Source: Anaeromyces robustus (Eukaryota; Neocallimastigomycota; Neocallimastigomycetes; Neocallimastigales; Neocallimastigaceae). From it: a stretch of 64,000 nucleotides of DNA. Below, piece by piece: positions 14,044 to 26,062 of the stretch. The position numbers were made by a program, and so were the translations under genes. The stretch lies in assembly GCA_002104895.1 (NCBI GenBank), contig MCFG01000064.1, forward strand, positions 90,001 through 154,000, written 5' to 3'. Under the pieces are notes generated by a model that was given only the letters and a program-made list of their open reading frames with translations, was not told the DNA's origin and ran no database searches. The number at the start of each line of letters is the position of its first letter. Position 1 is the stretch's first letter.

Positions 14044-16165
14044 TTATTTTCCAATTTTTTGTTTTAATTGACTTTTCTTTTCATCTACTTTATCAATTAA
14101 ACCTTGAATTAATTTTACAGCTGTTTTACGTTTACTTCTAATTTCTTCATTTTGGCCTGCCATAACTTGATCTACTAATAATAATTTTTGCATTAATAAT
14201 TCAGAAGCTTTTAAATAAGTTTGTTCTAATTCTTTAGTCATAGGTTGTCCTGATGGGTGTTGATCAACTAATTCTGAATAAGTATTAACTAATGGTACTA
14301 ATTCTTCTTGTGTTTCATTTATACAATTATCAAGGAAAAATATTGGTTGTGTTTTAGCTTGTTGTGTTAATTCTTCTTTTGATAATGGTTTTTTTTGTGG
14401 TGGTTTATTTGTTGAAGAATTTTGATTTTGATTTTGATTTTGATTTTGATTTTGATTTTGATTTTGATTTTGGGTATTCATATTATTATGTTGATTTTTA
14501 TTATTATGTTGATTTTTATTATTATGTTGATTTTTATTTTTATATTGATTTTTATTTTTATGTTGATTTGGTGGTACTTGTTCATCAATATTTGGATATA
14601 ATCCATTAGGTGATGCATTTGGATCATATTGTGGTCTATAGTATGGATTTTGTTGTGGAGGATATGGTCCATTACCTACTTCATTTAGAGGTGGATAACC
14701 ATAACCTGGTTGTTGTGCTGCTCCATATGGACTACCTGGTGGTGGATAATATGGATTTTGTCCATAATAATCACCATTTTGATTTCTTATAGTTTGAGAT
14801 GGGTTTTGAGTTGGTGATGAAAGAAAAGCAGGATTTGGTATAGTTGGATTATTTTGTGGATAACCATAACCTTGAGGAGGATAACCATAACCTTGAGGAG
14901 GATATCCTTGGGGAGGATAATAACCTTGTTGTGGTGGATAAAATCCTGGTTCTTGATATCCTGGATTAAATGATGGTGGTGTTGGTGATCCACCAATATA
15001 TTCTGGAGGAGTATTTGGTTTTGGCATTGGATAATAATCTTGACCAAATTGACCTTGAGCTTTATCTGGTTGTTTTATTGTTTCTTCAGGCTTTTTTTTT
15101 TTTATTTTGTTTTATTTTATATAGGGTATATTATTAAGAATTTTTAATTAATATATATATATAGAATAATAATAATAATAATAATATATATATATTATTA
15201 TTATTATTATAGTTTTTATTCTTATTATTATTTTAAAAAGAAAAAAAAAAAAAATTACATTTCCCATTAGCATGATTATTGAACCACTTTTAATACCAAA
15301 TTTTGATAAAGGTGCTTTATTATCTTTCATTGTAGCTATTATTATTATTTATTTATTTATTTTTTAAATAGTAATATAAAGTATAATTATAAATTAATTA
15401 TATCAAATATATTTGTGTATATTAATAAAGGAATCCATAAATAAATATATATAAATGAAATTTATATTTTAAAATTTAAAATAAATAAATTAAATATAGA
15501 TAATTTAAAATTTATATATTAATCTGTATAATATATAAATATAGAGATTATATAGATTGAAATAAAATATTTGAAATATTTGAATTATTGAAAATAGAAT
15601 AGTTTATTGAAGTTTCTGAAAATTTTTAATATAGTGATTATAAACTTCGAATTTTCTTATTTATCATTATATCAAGTTAGTTATATATTTTATTTAAATA
15701 ATTGGATTTATTTTATTTATAATAATATTAGTATATTATATTTAAATAATTGACTTTCTTTAATTTATATATATTTATATATTATTAATTAGATAAATAA
15801 TATATATACATATATATATATTTTTTTTATCCGATTAATCATATATGCATGTTTATTTTGGTTCTGTAAAGCTGTTTTTATTATATTTGTTTTTTTAAGC
15901 TTATAAAATAACTTTTATAATTGATTATAACAATAATGAATATAAATATTTAAATGTCTTGTATTAAAATAAAACTGAAGCAAAAACTTGATGTTTTTAT
16001 TGTTAAATATTTAGATTTTCAATTACCTCCGGAAAATACCAATTTCATACGGTCCATTGGAATATGAGTTTCTTCATTACATTTTTTCTTTAAATCATGA
16101 AGCGTTGAGTCAGGATCGAATGGTATTATATATCTTTTTTTATTCCATTTTACTGTAATTGACAT
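14044..16165 (-). CDS. BAG-domain Hsp70 co-chaperone with N-terminal ubiquitin-like domain, 3 exons, 420 aa
   Basis: Exons on the minus strand: 16027-16165, 15259-15335, 14044-15090; donors are GTAATT and the frame is continuous. Residues 1-71 form a ubiquitin-like domain (MSITVKWNKKRYIIPF, LHDLKKKC, MKLVFSG, then MKDNKAPLSKFGIKSGS), as in BAG1. The C-terminal part, about residues 322-410, is a BAG domain with ELVPLVNTYSELVD, SELLMQKLLLVDQVMAG and EIRSKRKTAVKLIQGL; BAG domains bind the Hsp70 ATPase lobe and trigger nucleotide exchange. Between them lies a long low-complexity linker: GYPPQG-type repeats (about 115-150), then His/Asn/Lys repeats and a (QN)n tract encoded by a hexanucleotide repeat at 14418-14472. 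A UBL plus BAG layout suggests coupling of Hsp70 clients to the proteasome. No transmembrane anchor is seen, unlike yeast Snl1. Confidence 0.88.
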
Positions 16166-17201
16166 TTTTATTATATTTTATTCTATTATAATATTTTTTT
16201 CTTTTGTATTTTTTTTAAACTATTTTTATTTTTTATTCTTTGTATTATAAAAAATGTTCAGAATATTTATATAATTATTTTTATCTTTATATATTGTTTT
16301 AAAGTTAATGACATGATTTTAGTAATATATCGATATATCAAAATAATAGTAGCATAATTAATAGCGACAATAATAGTGATAATTAAGATTTATATAAATA
16401 AAATAATTAAAGCAACATTAGTAATATGTACTTGTAATAATAAGTATAATTATTATATTATATGTAAAAATACTTATGTATTATATATATTTTATTTAAA
16501 ATATTACCTTAATTATAAATAATTTCTACTTTCTTATTTCTCTATATAATTATAAAATAAAATTATAATTTGAAATAAAAAAATAATAAATCAAAAATTT
16601 AAATATCTTAAATTTAAAAAAAGTAAAGAAAAGAAATAAATACTATATTATTAAATATATATATTATAAAAAAAATTTTTTTTTAAAAAATATCAAAAAA
16701 AAAAAAAAAAAAAAATAAGAGAATAAAAAGAAAAAAAGAAAAACATTTAAATTGATAGATTAAATTATATATATTAGAATATATTGTAAATAAATTAAAT
16801 CAAATAATACATATATTATAAATAAAATTTTTCTTGAAAAAAAAAAAAAGAAATTTCAATAATCTCAAAAATTTTTATTCTTAATAATATTTATAATTTG
16901 TTCATGTTGTACATAAATAATACATTCCCAATATTTAATATTTAATGTATTTTGTATTTTTTTTATATGAATACTTTTATTTTTTTTAGTTTTGGTATTA
17001 ATTTTAAAAATTAATTAAAAAATATATAATGAATAAAAAATAATAAATTGAAGAATCATCAAAATGAAATTTAATAAATATAATTTCTTTTTTTATAAAT
17101 AGAAAAAACAATATAGTATTAATAGTAAATATAAAAAATATATAAATCTGTTATTATATATATATGTAAATATAAAAAATAATAAATAAAAAAAAAAGAA
17201 A
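16166..17201. other. Divergent promoter region between BAG and DUF4536 genes
   Basis: This is a one-kilobase A+T stretch between two divergently transcribed genes. It holds homopolymeric A runs (for example 16687-16712) and no open frame or RNA gene that I can recognise. Both promoters must lie here. Confidence 0.7.
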
Positions 17202-17903
17202 ATGTTTTTTAATAAAAATAGAAAAAATAAAAATTCAAAATCAAGAAATTTCAAGAGTTCCATAGAAAATTCAAATTCATATTATTATACCAATAATTAT
17301 GAAAATAATTTTTTTAATAAATCACAATTAAAAGATGATATATATAATAAATTAAGAAGTCCTTATTACGAAAATATAAGGGATAGTAATTTAAAACAAG
17401 ATAAAAAAAATAAAATTATTAAAGACAACCAACATTTGTATAATTATGATTTAAGTAATAAATATATTGTAACAGGAAAAACTTCCTCTCAAAATACTTT
17501 TAGAAGTATTAATCAACAGAAGGAAGTTGAATTAAATGATTCTTGTTTTTCTTGTAAAATGACAGGTGTTATAACTACACTAGGTATATCTTCTTATTTA
17601 TTTTATCAAAGTTATTCAATAAGAAATTCTCAACAATTATTAAAAGAAATAGGTCCAAAAAACGTTTTATTTAGATCAAGGTTTGCAGGATGTGTTGGTT
17701 TAGGTATTTATATATATATAAATATAAATATATTATAATATATAATTCATTTAATTTAAGATATTAAATATATAATTTATTTAATATAAAATATAACATA
17801 TATTAATTTTATTAATTTATAATAATTTTAATAATAATTTTAATAATAATAATAATAATAAGCTTTTGCAGGTGCAGCCTTGTATCAAATGATACAAGAT
17901 TAA
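17202..17903 (+). CDS. DUF4536/DMAC1-like small membrane protein, 2 exons, 177 aa
   Basis: Exon 1 is 17202-17703 and exon 2 is 17872-17903, joined across a GTATTT...TTGCAG intron; without splicing the frame runs into intron-coded IYIYININIL. The first 118 residues are Asn/Lys/Ser-rich and disordered. The C-terminal 60 carry the conserved part: DSCFSCKMTGVITTLGISSY, a short linker with a charged stretch, VLFRSRFAGCVGLGAALYQM and a final IQD. This CxxC-MTG start, hydrophobic helix, and R.R.AG..GLG...Y second helix match fungal DUF4536 proteins related to DMAC1, a factor that assembles the distal membrane arm of mitochondrial complex I. Anaerobic gut fungi have hydrogenosomes and lack a full respiratory complex I, so the role here is unclear. 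Two helices in a mitochondrion-derived membrane are likely. The N-terminus shows no obvious targeting helix. Confidence 0.7.
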
Positions 17904-18686
17904 AAACATGATAAAAAAAACATATTAAAAAGATGATAAAAATACATAAAAATGAAACATAATAAATATAGATAATATAAATATTTTAAAATTAAATAAT
18001 ATCAATGGAAATGTATTAAACAATTAAAAAAAAAATTATTTAAGAAATGAAATAAAAGAATATAATATACCAACATTAAAAAAAAAAGAAATGTTTTCTT
18101 TAAAGTTCATTAATAAAAAGAAAAGAATTTATTTTCAAAGTGTTATTAATATTATAAACGGATTTTTTGTTTTATGTATTATTCATTTTTCTAGTATTTG
18201 AAATATAAAAAATAAAAGTTAAAAAAAATTTTTTTATTATATATAATAAAAAAAAATTTTTTTTTTTAATAAAATTTTTTTCTTAATTATTTATACATAA
18301 AATTAGTTTTAATAATATATATAAAAATTGATTTGAATTAATTTTAATAAAAAAGTCATAATGTTGTACCTATCAATATAGATAAAAATTCAAGTTTTTT
18401 TTATTTAACATTTAATAGTATTTTTTAAAAATAATAAATAATAAATAATAAATAATAAATAATTAAAAGGAAATAGGGAAAATTTAATGAAATTTCGTGA
18501 TACTAGAAAGGGATTTCAATTAATTTTTAATTACATAATCTTATTATATATATAATAAATTTGTTTAATAATTATAAAAACGTAAATTATGTTTTATTTT
18601 TTTCTATGAAAAAAAAAGTAAATTTCAGTTTGTATTTTTTTTTTATTTTTTTATTTATTTAATTGTTTAATATTTTACATATAATA
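17904..18686. other. Intergenic between DUF4536 gene and DEAH helicase
   Basis: The 783 bases hold A/T homopolymers and a (ATAA)n run at 18432-18460. No gene is seen. The promoter of the downstream helicase must lie here. Confidence 0.65.
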
Positions 18687-20803
18687 ATGTATAATAAACA
18701 TATTCCAATTTATCAATATAAAGAGCAATTAATTGATGCTATAAAACAATATCAAATATTAGTTGTTGTAGGAGAGACAGGTAAATTAATTTAATTTTTT
18801 AAAATAATTATATTGTTAATTTTACTATTATTATCATTATTATTTATTTCATATTATTATTTATTTTATTTATAAATTCTAAATAATTTAGGAAGTGGTA
18901 AAACCACACAATTACCTCAATATATATTAAATGAATTAAAATATATAAATGATGATAATGATAATAATGATAATTATGAAAATATTGATAGAAAAAGAAA
19001 TTCTAAAATTAAAATTGCAGTAACACAACCAAGAAGAATTGCGGCTATAGCAGCAGCTCAACAAGTATGTCGTGAGTATAATAAGTCGAGAAATTATTAT
19101 CATTTATTAGGAAAAGAAATAGGATATAAAATTCGTTTTGAAAATGTTACCACTCCAGGATTAACAAGATTAACTTATATGACGGATGGTGTCTTGTTAA
19201 GAGAAATTATTGATGATCCCCTATTATTAAATTATGATATTATTATTATTGATGAAGCGCATGAACGTTCCATTGAAACTGATATTTTATTAGGATTAAT
19301 GAAAAAAGCTTGTCAAAAACGTTCAAATTTAAAACTTTTAGTAATGAGTGCTACTTTAAATATGATAAAATTTTCAGATTTTTTTAATGAATGCCCAATT
19401 TTTTCTATACCGGGAAGATTATATGATATAGATATTTATTATCAAAAAAATTTAAATTTCGCTTCTTTAAAATCAAAATATGTTTCTTTAGCTGTAGAAA
19501 CAGCTATTAATATACATAAAAATCAATCTTTAGGTCATATTTTAGTATTTTTAACAGGTCAAAGTGAAATTGAGAGAGCTTGTAAAGAAATGAAAGAATT
19601 AGAACATGATTTAGATTATTCTTCATTTCCATATAATATAAATTTATATTCAAAATTAAATTTAAAGGATAATCATATATTAGAAAATTTAAGGAATAAA
19701 GTATTTGATCAAGAAAAATATGATGATGATGGTGATGATGATGATGATGATACTAATAATAAATCAAAACATAGAAGTCAAAAAAATAATAGACATCATA
19801 AAATGATAGATTCAAGATTTATAAAGGGTTTATATATTTATCCAATTTATTCTGTTTTAGAAACTAGACATCAAAAATCAATTTTTAAAGAAGTTCCACC
19901 AGGTTATAGAAAAGTAATATTTGCTACAAATATTGCACAGGTAAATAATCATTGTATTAATTCTATATATATATATATATATATAGAATTAGTTAAGATA
20001 TTATGTAAATTTAATTATTATATATTTATAAATAATTTTTAATTGATTATATATTTTTCAGACATCTTTAACTATTCCAGGAATTAAATATGTTATTGAT
20101 TCAGGTTTTGTAAAGCAATTTATTTATAAACCTGAACTCTCTATGGATATATTAGATATTACACCTATTAGTAAAACAGCAGCTATTCAAAGAGCAGGTA
20201 GAGCTGGAAGGTAAATATAAATTAAACTAACTTTTTTTGTTTTATTAAATAAATTTAAAAAAAAAAAAAAATCAATAAATTGGACTTAAAATGATAATAA
20301 AAATTATATAATATTTATATAATATATGTATATATAATAAAGAACTCAAAATGGAAAAGTTTATAGACTTTATAGTAAATTAGCTTATGAAGAATTAGAA
20401 CAAGATACCTTACCTGAAATAAAAAGATGTAATTTATTAGGATCAATTCTTTTACTTAAAAAGTTAAAACTTAAAAATATATTAGATTTTGATTTTATTG
20501 ATAAACCTAATTTGTTTTTGGAAGTAAAAGCTATACAAGAGTTATTTTTTTTAAATGGTAAAAATATACACATGTATAAATAAATGCATATATTATATAT
20601 CTTTAAATATTTATAATAATAACATTAATATTGATTCATTTAATATAATTTCTAATTTTTTTTCTTTTTTTTTTTATTCAATTTTATATCATTTTTATTT
20701 TATTATATACGTATTAAAATACTCCCTATTTAAATCTAATATTACATAATAATTAATAACAATGAATAATAATAACAATGAATAATAATAATAATAACAA
20801 TAA

Positions 20804-20834
<31 letters not shown>

Positions 20835-21626
20835 GTAAAGCCCTTGATAAATATGGCAGAATAACAAAAACAGGAAATTTAATGGCAGATTTTCCAACTT
20901 CACCTTATTTAGCAAAACTTCTTTTATCTTCTATAAAATATAAATGTAGTGCTGAAATGATTATTATTGTTTCAATGCTTTCAGTAGAGGATGTTTACAT
21001 TACCCCTCGTGGTCAAAAAAAGCAAGATGAAGCTAATAAAGCTCATAGTTATTTCCATCATATTTCAGGTGATCATATGACCATGTTAAATATTTATAAG
21101 CAATGGGCATCTTCTAATCTTGGTCAATTTTCTAAAGAATGGTGTAAAAAATATTTTTTACATTATCGTGCTTTAGTTACTGCTAAAAATATAAAAGGTC
21201 AATTAGAATTAATTTTTAAAAGATTAAAACTTCCTATTCTATCTTGTAATAAAAATAAAATTAAAAGAAATAATAACAATGATAATAATGATAATAATAG
21301 TAATAATTATGATAAGTATCATCATCATCACCATCGTCATCGTCATCATTCTGATAAAAAAGAAAAAAATGAAAATGAAAATGAAAAGGGAAAAGAATTA
21401 AAAGAAGATGAAGAAGAAAATAATAATAATAATAATGGTGATGATAATAATGATGACGATGATGATGATGATGTAATATACGATAAAACAATGAAAAATT
21501 ATGATTATACATTAATATTAAAATCTGTATGTCAAGCATACTATATGAATGTAGCTAAAAGAATAACAAATAGACCATATTTTTATAATTATAAACACTC
21601 TACATCAGATACCCTTATAAAATTAT

Positions 21627-21659
<33 letters not shown>

Positions 21660-22252
21660 GTAATAAACAACAAGAATTAGTACCACTATTTATTCATCCA
21701 AGTTCTAGTATACACAGTTCATCTCATTCACAAGATGCCCATTATTTAGAATGGGTAATTTATCATCATACTTTATTTACTAATCGTTGTTATTTACGAC
21801 ATGTTAGTATAATTAATTTTGATTGGGTGAAGGATTTATTAGAAATTGTAGATAATGTAGATTATTCAAAATTATTAGAAAAAGATGTAAAATCTATAGT
21901 AGCATCAGAAAAAAAGAATGAAGAAAGTGAAGAAGAAGAAGAAAATGATGATGATGATGAAGAAACTTTGAATAAAAAACGGAAAAATAAAGATTATTTT
22001 CATAAAGATAAAGATAAAATAAATAATGATGATGATGATGATGATGATGACGAGGACAAAGATATAAAGAAGAAAAAAAGAAAAATAAATGAAAAAGAAA
22101 AAGGTGAAATAAATAATAATAATATTAATAATAGTGATTCGAATAATGAAATATCAAAATCTGAATCTACAGTTGAAGATTCAAGAAAAGCAGCACTTCA
22201 ACGTTATCTTCAAAGAAAGCAACTTAAAGAAATGAAAAATAAGAAAAAATGA
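18687..22252 (+). CDS. DEAH-box RNA helicase, DHX33/Dhr2-like, 5 exons, 972 aa
   Basis: Exons: 18687-18780, 18892-19940, 20062-20210, 20343-20557, 20841-22252; all GT-AG and in frame. The first intron interrupts the Walker A motif, reconstituted as GETGSGKT (residues 29-36). Further motifs: TQPRRIAAI (Ia), DEAH (152-155), SAT (184-186), FLTGQ, and QRAGRAGR (about 424-431). HA2/winged-helix and OB-fold regions follow, with [42 protein letters not shown] and a late FIHPSS motif. The [11 protein letters not shown] start with no N-terminal extension and the [15 protein letters not shown]-fold ending resemble DHX33 and yeast Dhr2, helicases of ribosomal RNA processing. Oddities: motif V reads TNIAQTSLTI, where nearly all DEAH proteins have TNIAETS, and this glutamine is the last codon of exon 2; Asp/Asn/His/Lys-rich insertions interrupt RecA2, the OB region and the tail. 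The DEAH family call is certain; the DHX33 subgroup is likely. Confidence 0.9.
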
Positions 22253-22749
22253 AAAAAAAAAAAATTTTTTTATAAAATTTTTTTCTTTTTTTTTTTTTAT
22301 ATATATATATAATATAATCATAATAAATAAATATCTCTTTACATGTAAATAATTTTACAATTTTCTTTTATTATGTGTTTTTATTATTACTATTATTATT
22401 ACATTATTTAGATATATTTATTTTGCAATAATACAAATATATATATATATTAATTTAATTAAATTATTATTGTAATTGATTTGTTTTATGAAATTTTGGA
22501 AATAATTAAATAGAATAATTATAAAAATTGTAGTAATTATTATATTCCATGAATTAATAGTATTATATTATATGTAGTTTTTATTGTTATTTTTTCTTTT
22601 AATCTTTAATTTTTTTTTATTTATTTATTTTAATTAATTATTTTTATTTTTAATTTTTATTTTTATTTTTAATTTTTAATTTTTTATTCTTTATTTTTTT
22701 ATTTTTTTATTTTTTATTTTATTATTAGTTTTATTTTTTAGTATATTGC
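22253..22749. other. Short convergent intergenic region
   Basis: About 500 bases separate the 3' ends of the helicase (plus strand) and BABAM2 (minus strand). They contain only A+T sequence with TTTTA-type runs at 22605-22740, so both polyadenylation sites must lie here. Confidence 0.7.
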
Positions 22750-24466
22750 TTAATTCTTGTATTCACGTATAAATTGTGGGATATTTGATAGGATATAATT
22801 TCTATTATTTATAAAATAATAATAATTATAAATTAAAAAAAATAAAATAAAATAAATAAATAAAAAAAAAAAACATTATTTAATTATATTTTATTTAATT
22901 ATTTTTTATTTATTTATATTTATTAATTTTTTTTAAACTTACTTAAATAATGCAGCTGCTTCTTGATATCTACCTGGTGGATCTACAAAGAATTTTTTAC
23001 TAAAATGATATTTTATATCATGTCTTATATTATATTCGGGATTTCTTTGATGATAAGGTATAATTATTGTAACAACTGGTTCATGATGTGGGAAATCATC
23101 AGTTAAATAGACTTTTTTTTTTTAAAAAAAATATTTGTATATATAAAAAAATAAATTTTTAATTTTTCATTAATACGGACAAATATATATATATATATAT
23201 ATAAAAGAAATTATCTAATTATAATTTATATATTCAAAATTAATTGAAAAGAAATATGTACAATATAAAACAATTGAATTTGCTTGTAAATCTGGTCCAT
23301 CTAATGGATGTTTTATATAAAACGCAGCATAAGAATAATCAAACGAATCATACTCAAGTAGATATCTATACATAATATTATAAATAAATAATCATTATTA
23401 TTATTATTAATTTTAATTAATTATTGTTATGATTTTATAACAATTACTCATTCAACGCAGAAATAATAGCAGAAAGGAATTCTTTTCTTGAATTATCACT
23501 CTTTTTTAATACTATAGTATTATCAAGAGAAGTTTCAACATCTTTATATCAATTATAATTATAAAAAAAAAAAATTAAAATAATGATTTAAAATAATTAA
23601 ATATTAAAAATATATATTTATAGAATAATAAATAATAAAAAATAAATAATAAGTAATAAATAAAATAGATCTATTTACCTTCTATATATTCAAATAAATG
23701 AGAACTTGAATCCCATTTTGGTAACTTTTGTTTTTAATTTATTAAATTAAATAATAATTTATCATTGTTATTATTATTATTTTGTAAATAGTTCATTTAT
23801 TAATAATAATCAAATAATTTATTATATATTTATTACTTTTTTATTTATACGCTTAACATTTTTAGTTTTTTTAGTAAAAACATAGTCCATTGAGGATGAT
23901 ACGACTTCTTTTTTGGATATATCTACGACAAAATCACATACCAATAGTACTGTTTTATAAATATATTAATATTTTTAAATAGTTTTTTATATAAATAAAT
24001 TTTTAGTTTGTTTTACTATTTAATAATCAATAATAATAGTAATAATAATAACAAGTTATAATAATAAAAATTTTACTAAATACAAATAATATATATACCT
24101 CCATAAACATAATCATTTACATCAACTGAAATCATACTACCTTTAGATTTTTTTTCAATAGGAATTATAATTCTTATCTATTTATAATATATATTTTTGA
24201 AATTTGATATATATATATATATAATATTATTTATAAAATGTCAATATTTATAAAAATCATTGAATAATTTGATTATATATCTTTTTATATTTCTATTATT
24301 AACTTTTTCATATAATGTCATAACATGTGGAAGAATCATTATTTTATAATTGTCACAAACATTCATTAAAGTATTAATTTCAAAATTAAGTTTTGGAATA
24401 TCGAATTGAATTGTTCTATTAAAATTATATTCCTGTATCAATTTTTAAATATATAATATTATTTAT

Positions 24467-24508
<42 letters not shown>

Positions 24509-25275
24509 TTTAATTTATTATTTTAATAAATTATATTTTTGTATTAATAACTGTTCCAATATTATTATATATATTATCTTTTAAATTATTATTATTATTA
24601 TTATTATTATTATTTTTAAATAATCACATTAAAACCATTAATTAATTCATTAATAAGATTCACTATACAATTTTCGTCTTTTATATTCCACTGAGATAAA
24701 TATTTATTTATATCTAATACATTTGATTTTTCACACTGTTTATCAAATCCTATATTATCTTCTAATATTATATCTGGTGGGTCAAGAGGATTGTTATTAT
24801 CAAATAAAAACATTACTGAAATGGGTTTTATTGATAAGAGAAATTTTAATTAATTTAAAAATATTATAATGTGTATAGATAATATTCAAAAAAGTAATTA
24901 GGTATACAAAAATAAGTTAATAAAAAAAAATAACTTAAATATTAATATATATATTTATATAATTATTTATTTATCATTATTGTTATTTCTTCATTGTTAT
25001 TAAATTTCTTTTTTATTATAATTGATTTGATTTATTTCAATTAATTTAATTTACTTTTCTTTATAATATTTACATTTGAATGTAGTATCCAAAATATTAT
25101 ATACAACTGTAAATCTATCATATTCTTCATTGGTAAGGTCAATTCTTGAAGATTCTTGGTTACTAACTTTTAAAATTTGATATTTATCAGTTTCAAGAAA
25201 CTTTTTTAAAGCAATGTTTAAATAAGTTTGTAATGGAGTAACAGATTTCAAATCTGTAATTAATGGAGAAGCCAT
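22750..25275 (-). CDS. BABAM2: BRE/BABAM2 (BRCC45) homologue, BRISC and BRCA1-A complex subunit, 10 exons, 391 aa
   Basis: Ten small exons on the minus strand: 25074-25275, 24628-24815, 24304-24432, 24099-24177, 23837-23949, 23679-23724, 23448-23541, 23262-23365, 22943-23111, 22750-22801. Every junction is GT-AG and keeps frame, and the sum (391 aa) is near the vertebrate length. Matches to BRE as I know it run in order: EYDRFTVVYNILDTTFK then FDNNNPLDPPDIIL (the UEV-like YPELPPDFIF block), YLSQWNIKDENCIVNLINEL, IRIIIPIE...VLLVCDF, the EYDSFDYSYAAFYI segment, LTDDFPHHEPVVTI, and the end SNIPQFIREYKN. BRE scaffolds the K63-specific deubiquitinase BRCC36 with two UEV-like folds and binds ubiquitin without catalysis. 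The exon 2 donor (GTGATT) and exon 3 donor (GTTAAT) are the weakest points, and a small additional exon near 24530-24580 is possible. Family confidence is good, and the exact middle exons moderate. Confidence 0.82.
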
Positions 25276-25757
25276 TTTTATTTGTTTAACCTAATAATAA
25301 ATTTGACAATATTTTATTCTAAAATTATAAAATAAATAAATATACACACATATTTGAAATATTTTTTATTAAAAAAATTAATATTTATAGAAATATATAT
25401 ATATATATATTAAATATTAATAATATATTTATTATAATTCTTTTTTATGGAATGAATAGAAATTAATATAATTTTAATTCTATTATTTTATTTTATATAA
25501 ATAAAATATTTACATTTATCTATATTAATTTATTATTAATTATATTATTGTTAGTATTTTTTTCTTATAAGGTAAAAGAGAAATTAATATTAGATGTTAA
25601 TTTATCTTTATTACTACAAACAATATTTGAAATTTTTCTAATTTATAATTTCTCTTTTTATTGATAAAACTTTAAAAATAAATAAATAAATAAATAAATT
25701 TTTTTTTTATATTTTATTTATTATGTAATATAAAATAGTAAATAAATAAATAAATAA

Positions 25758-25788
<31 letters not shown>

Positions 25789-26062
25789 ATATAATAGTAA
25801 ATATTTGTATAATTATCAAAATTGATATATTAATATTAATTAATTAAATTAATTAAAAATAATAATTGTATTATTATTATTCTTTTTATTATAGAAGTAG
25901 TGACAGCAGTATTTCAATCTATATATATAAATTTTTATATATATATAAATTACTTTATCTTTTTAATAAATGAATAAAAAATTAAATAATAAAAATATAT
26001 ATATATATATATATATCATATTAATGACATATTCATATATTTCATTTCTATTTCATTCCTAT
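25276..26062. other. Intergenic between BABAM2 and the Asn-rich gene
   Basis: These 787 bases hold the BABAM2 promoter and the 3' flank of the upstream gene. TAAA runs lie at 25682-25700 and 25742-25790. Nothing else is recognisable. Confidence 0.65.
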
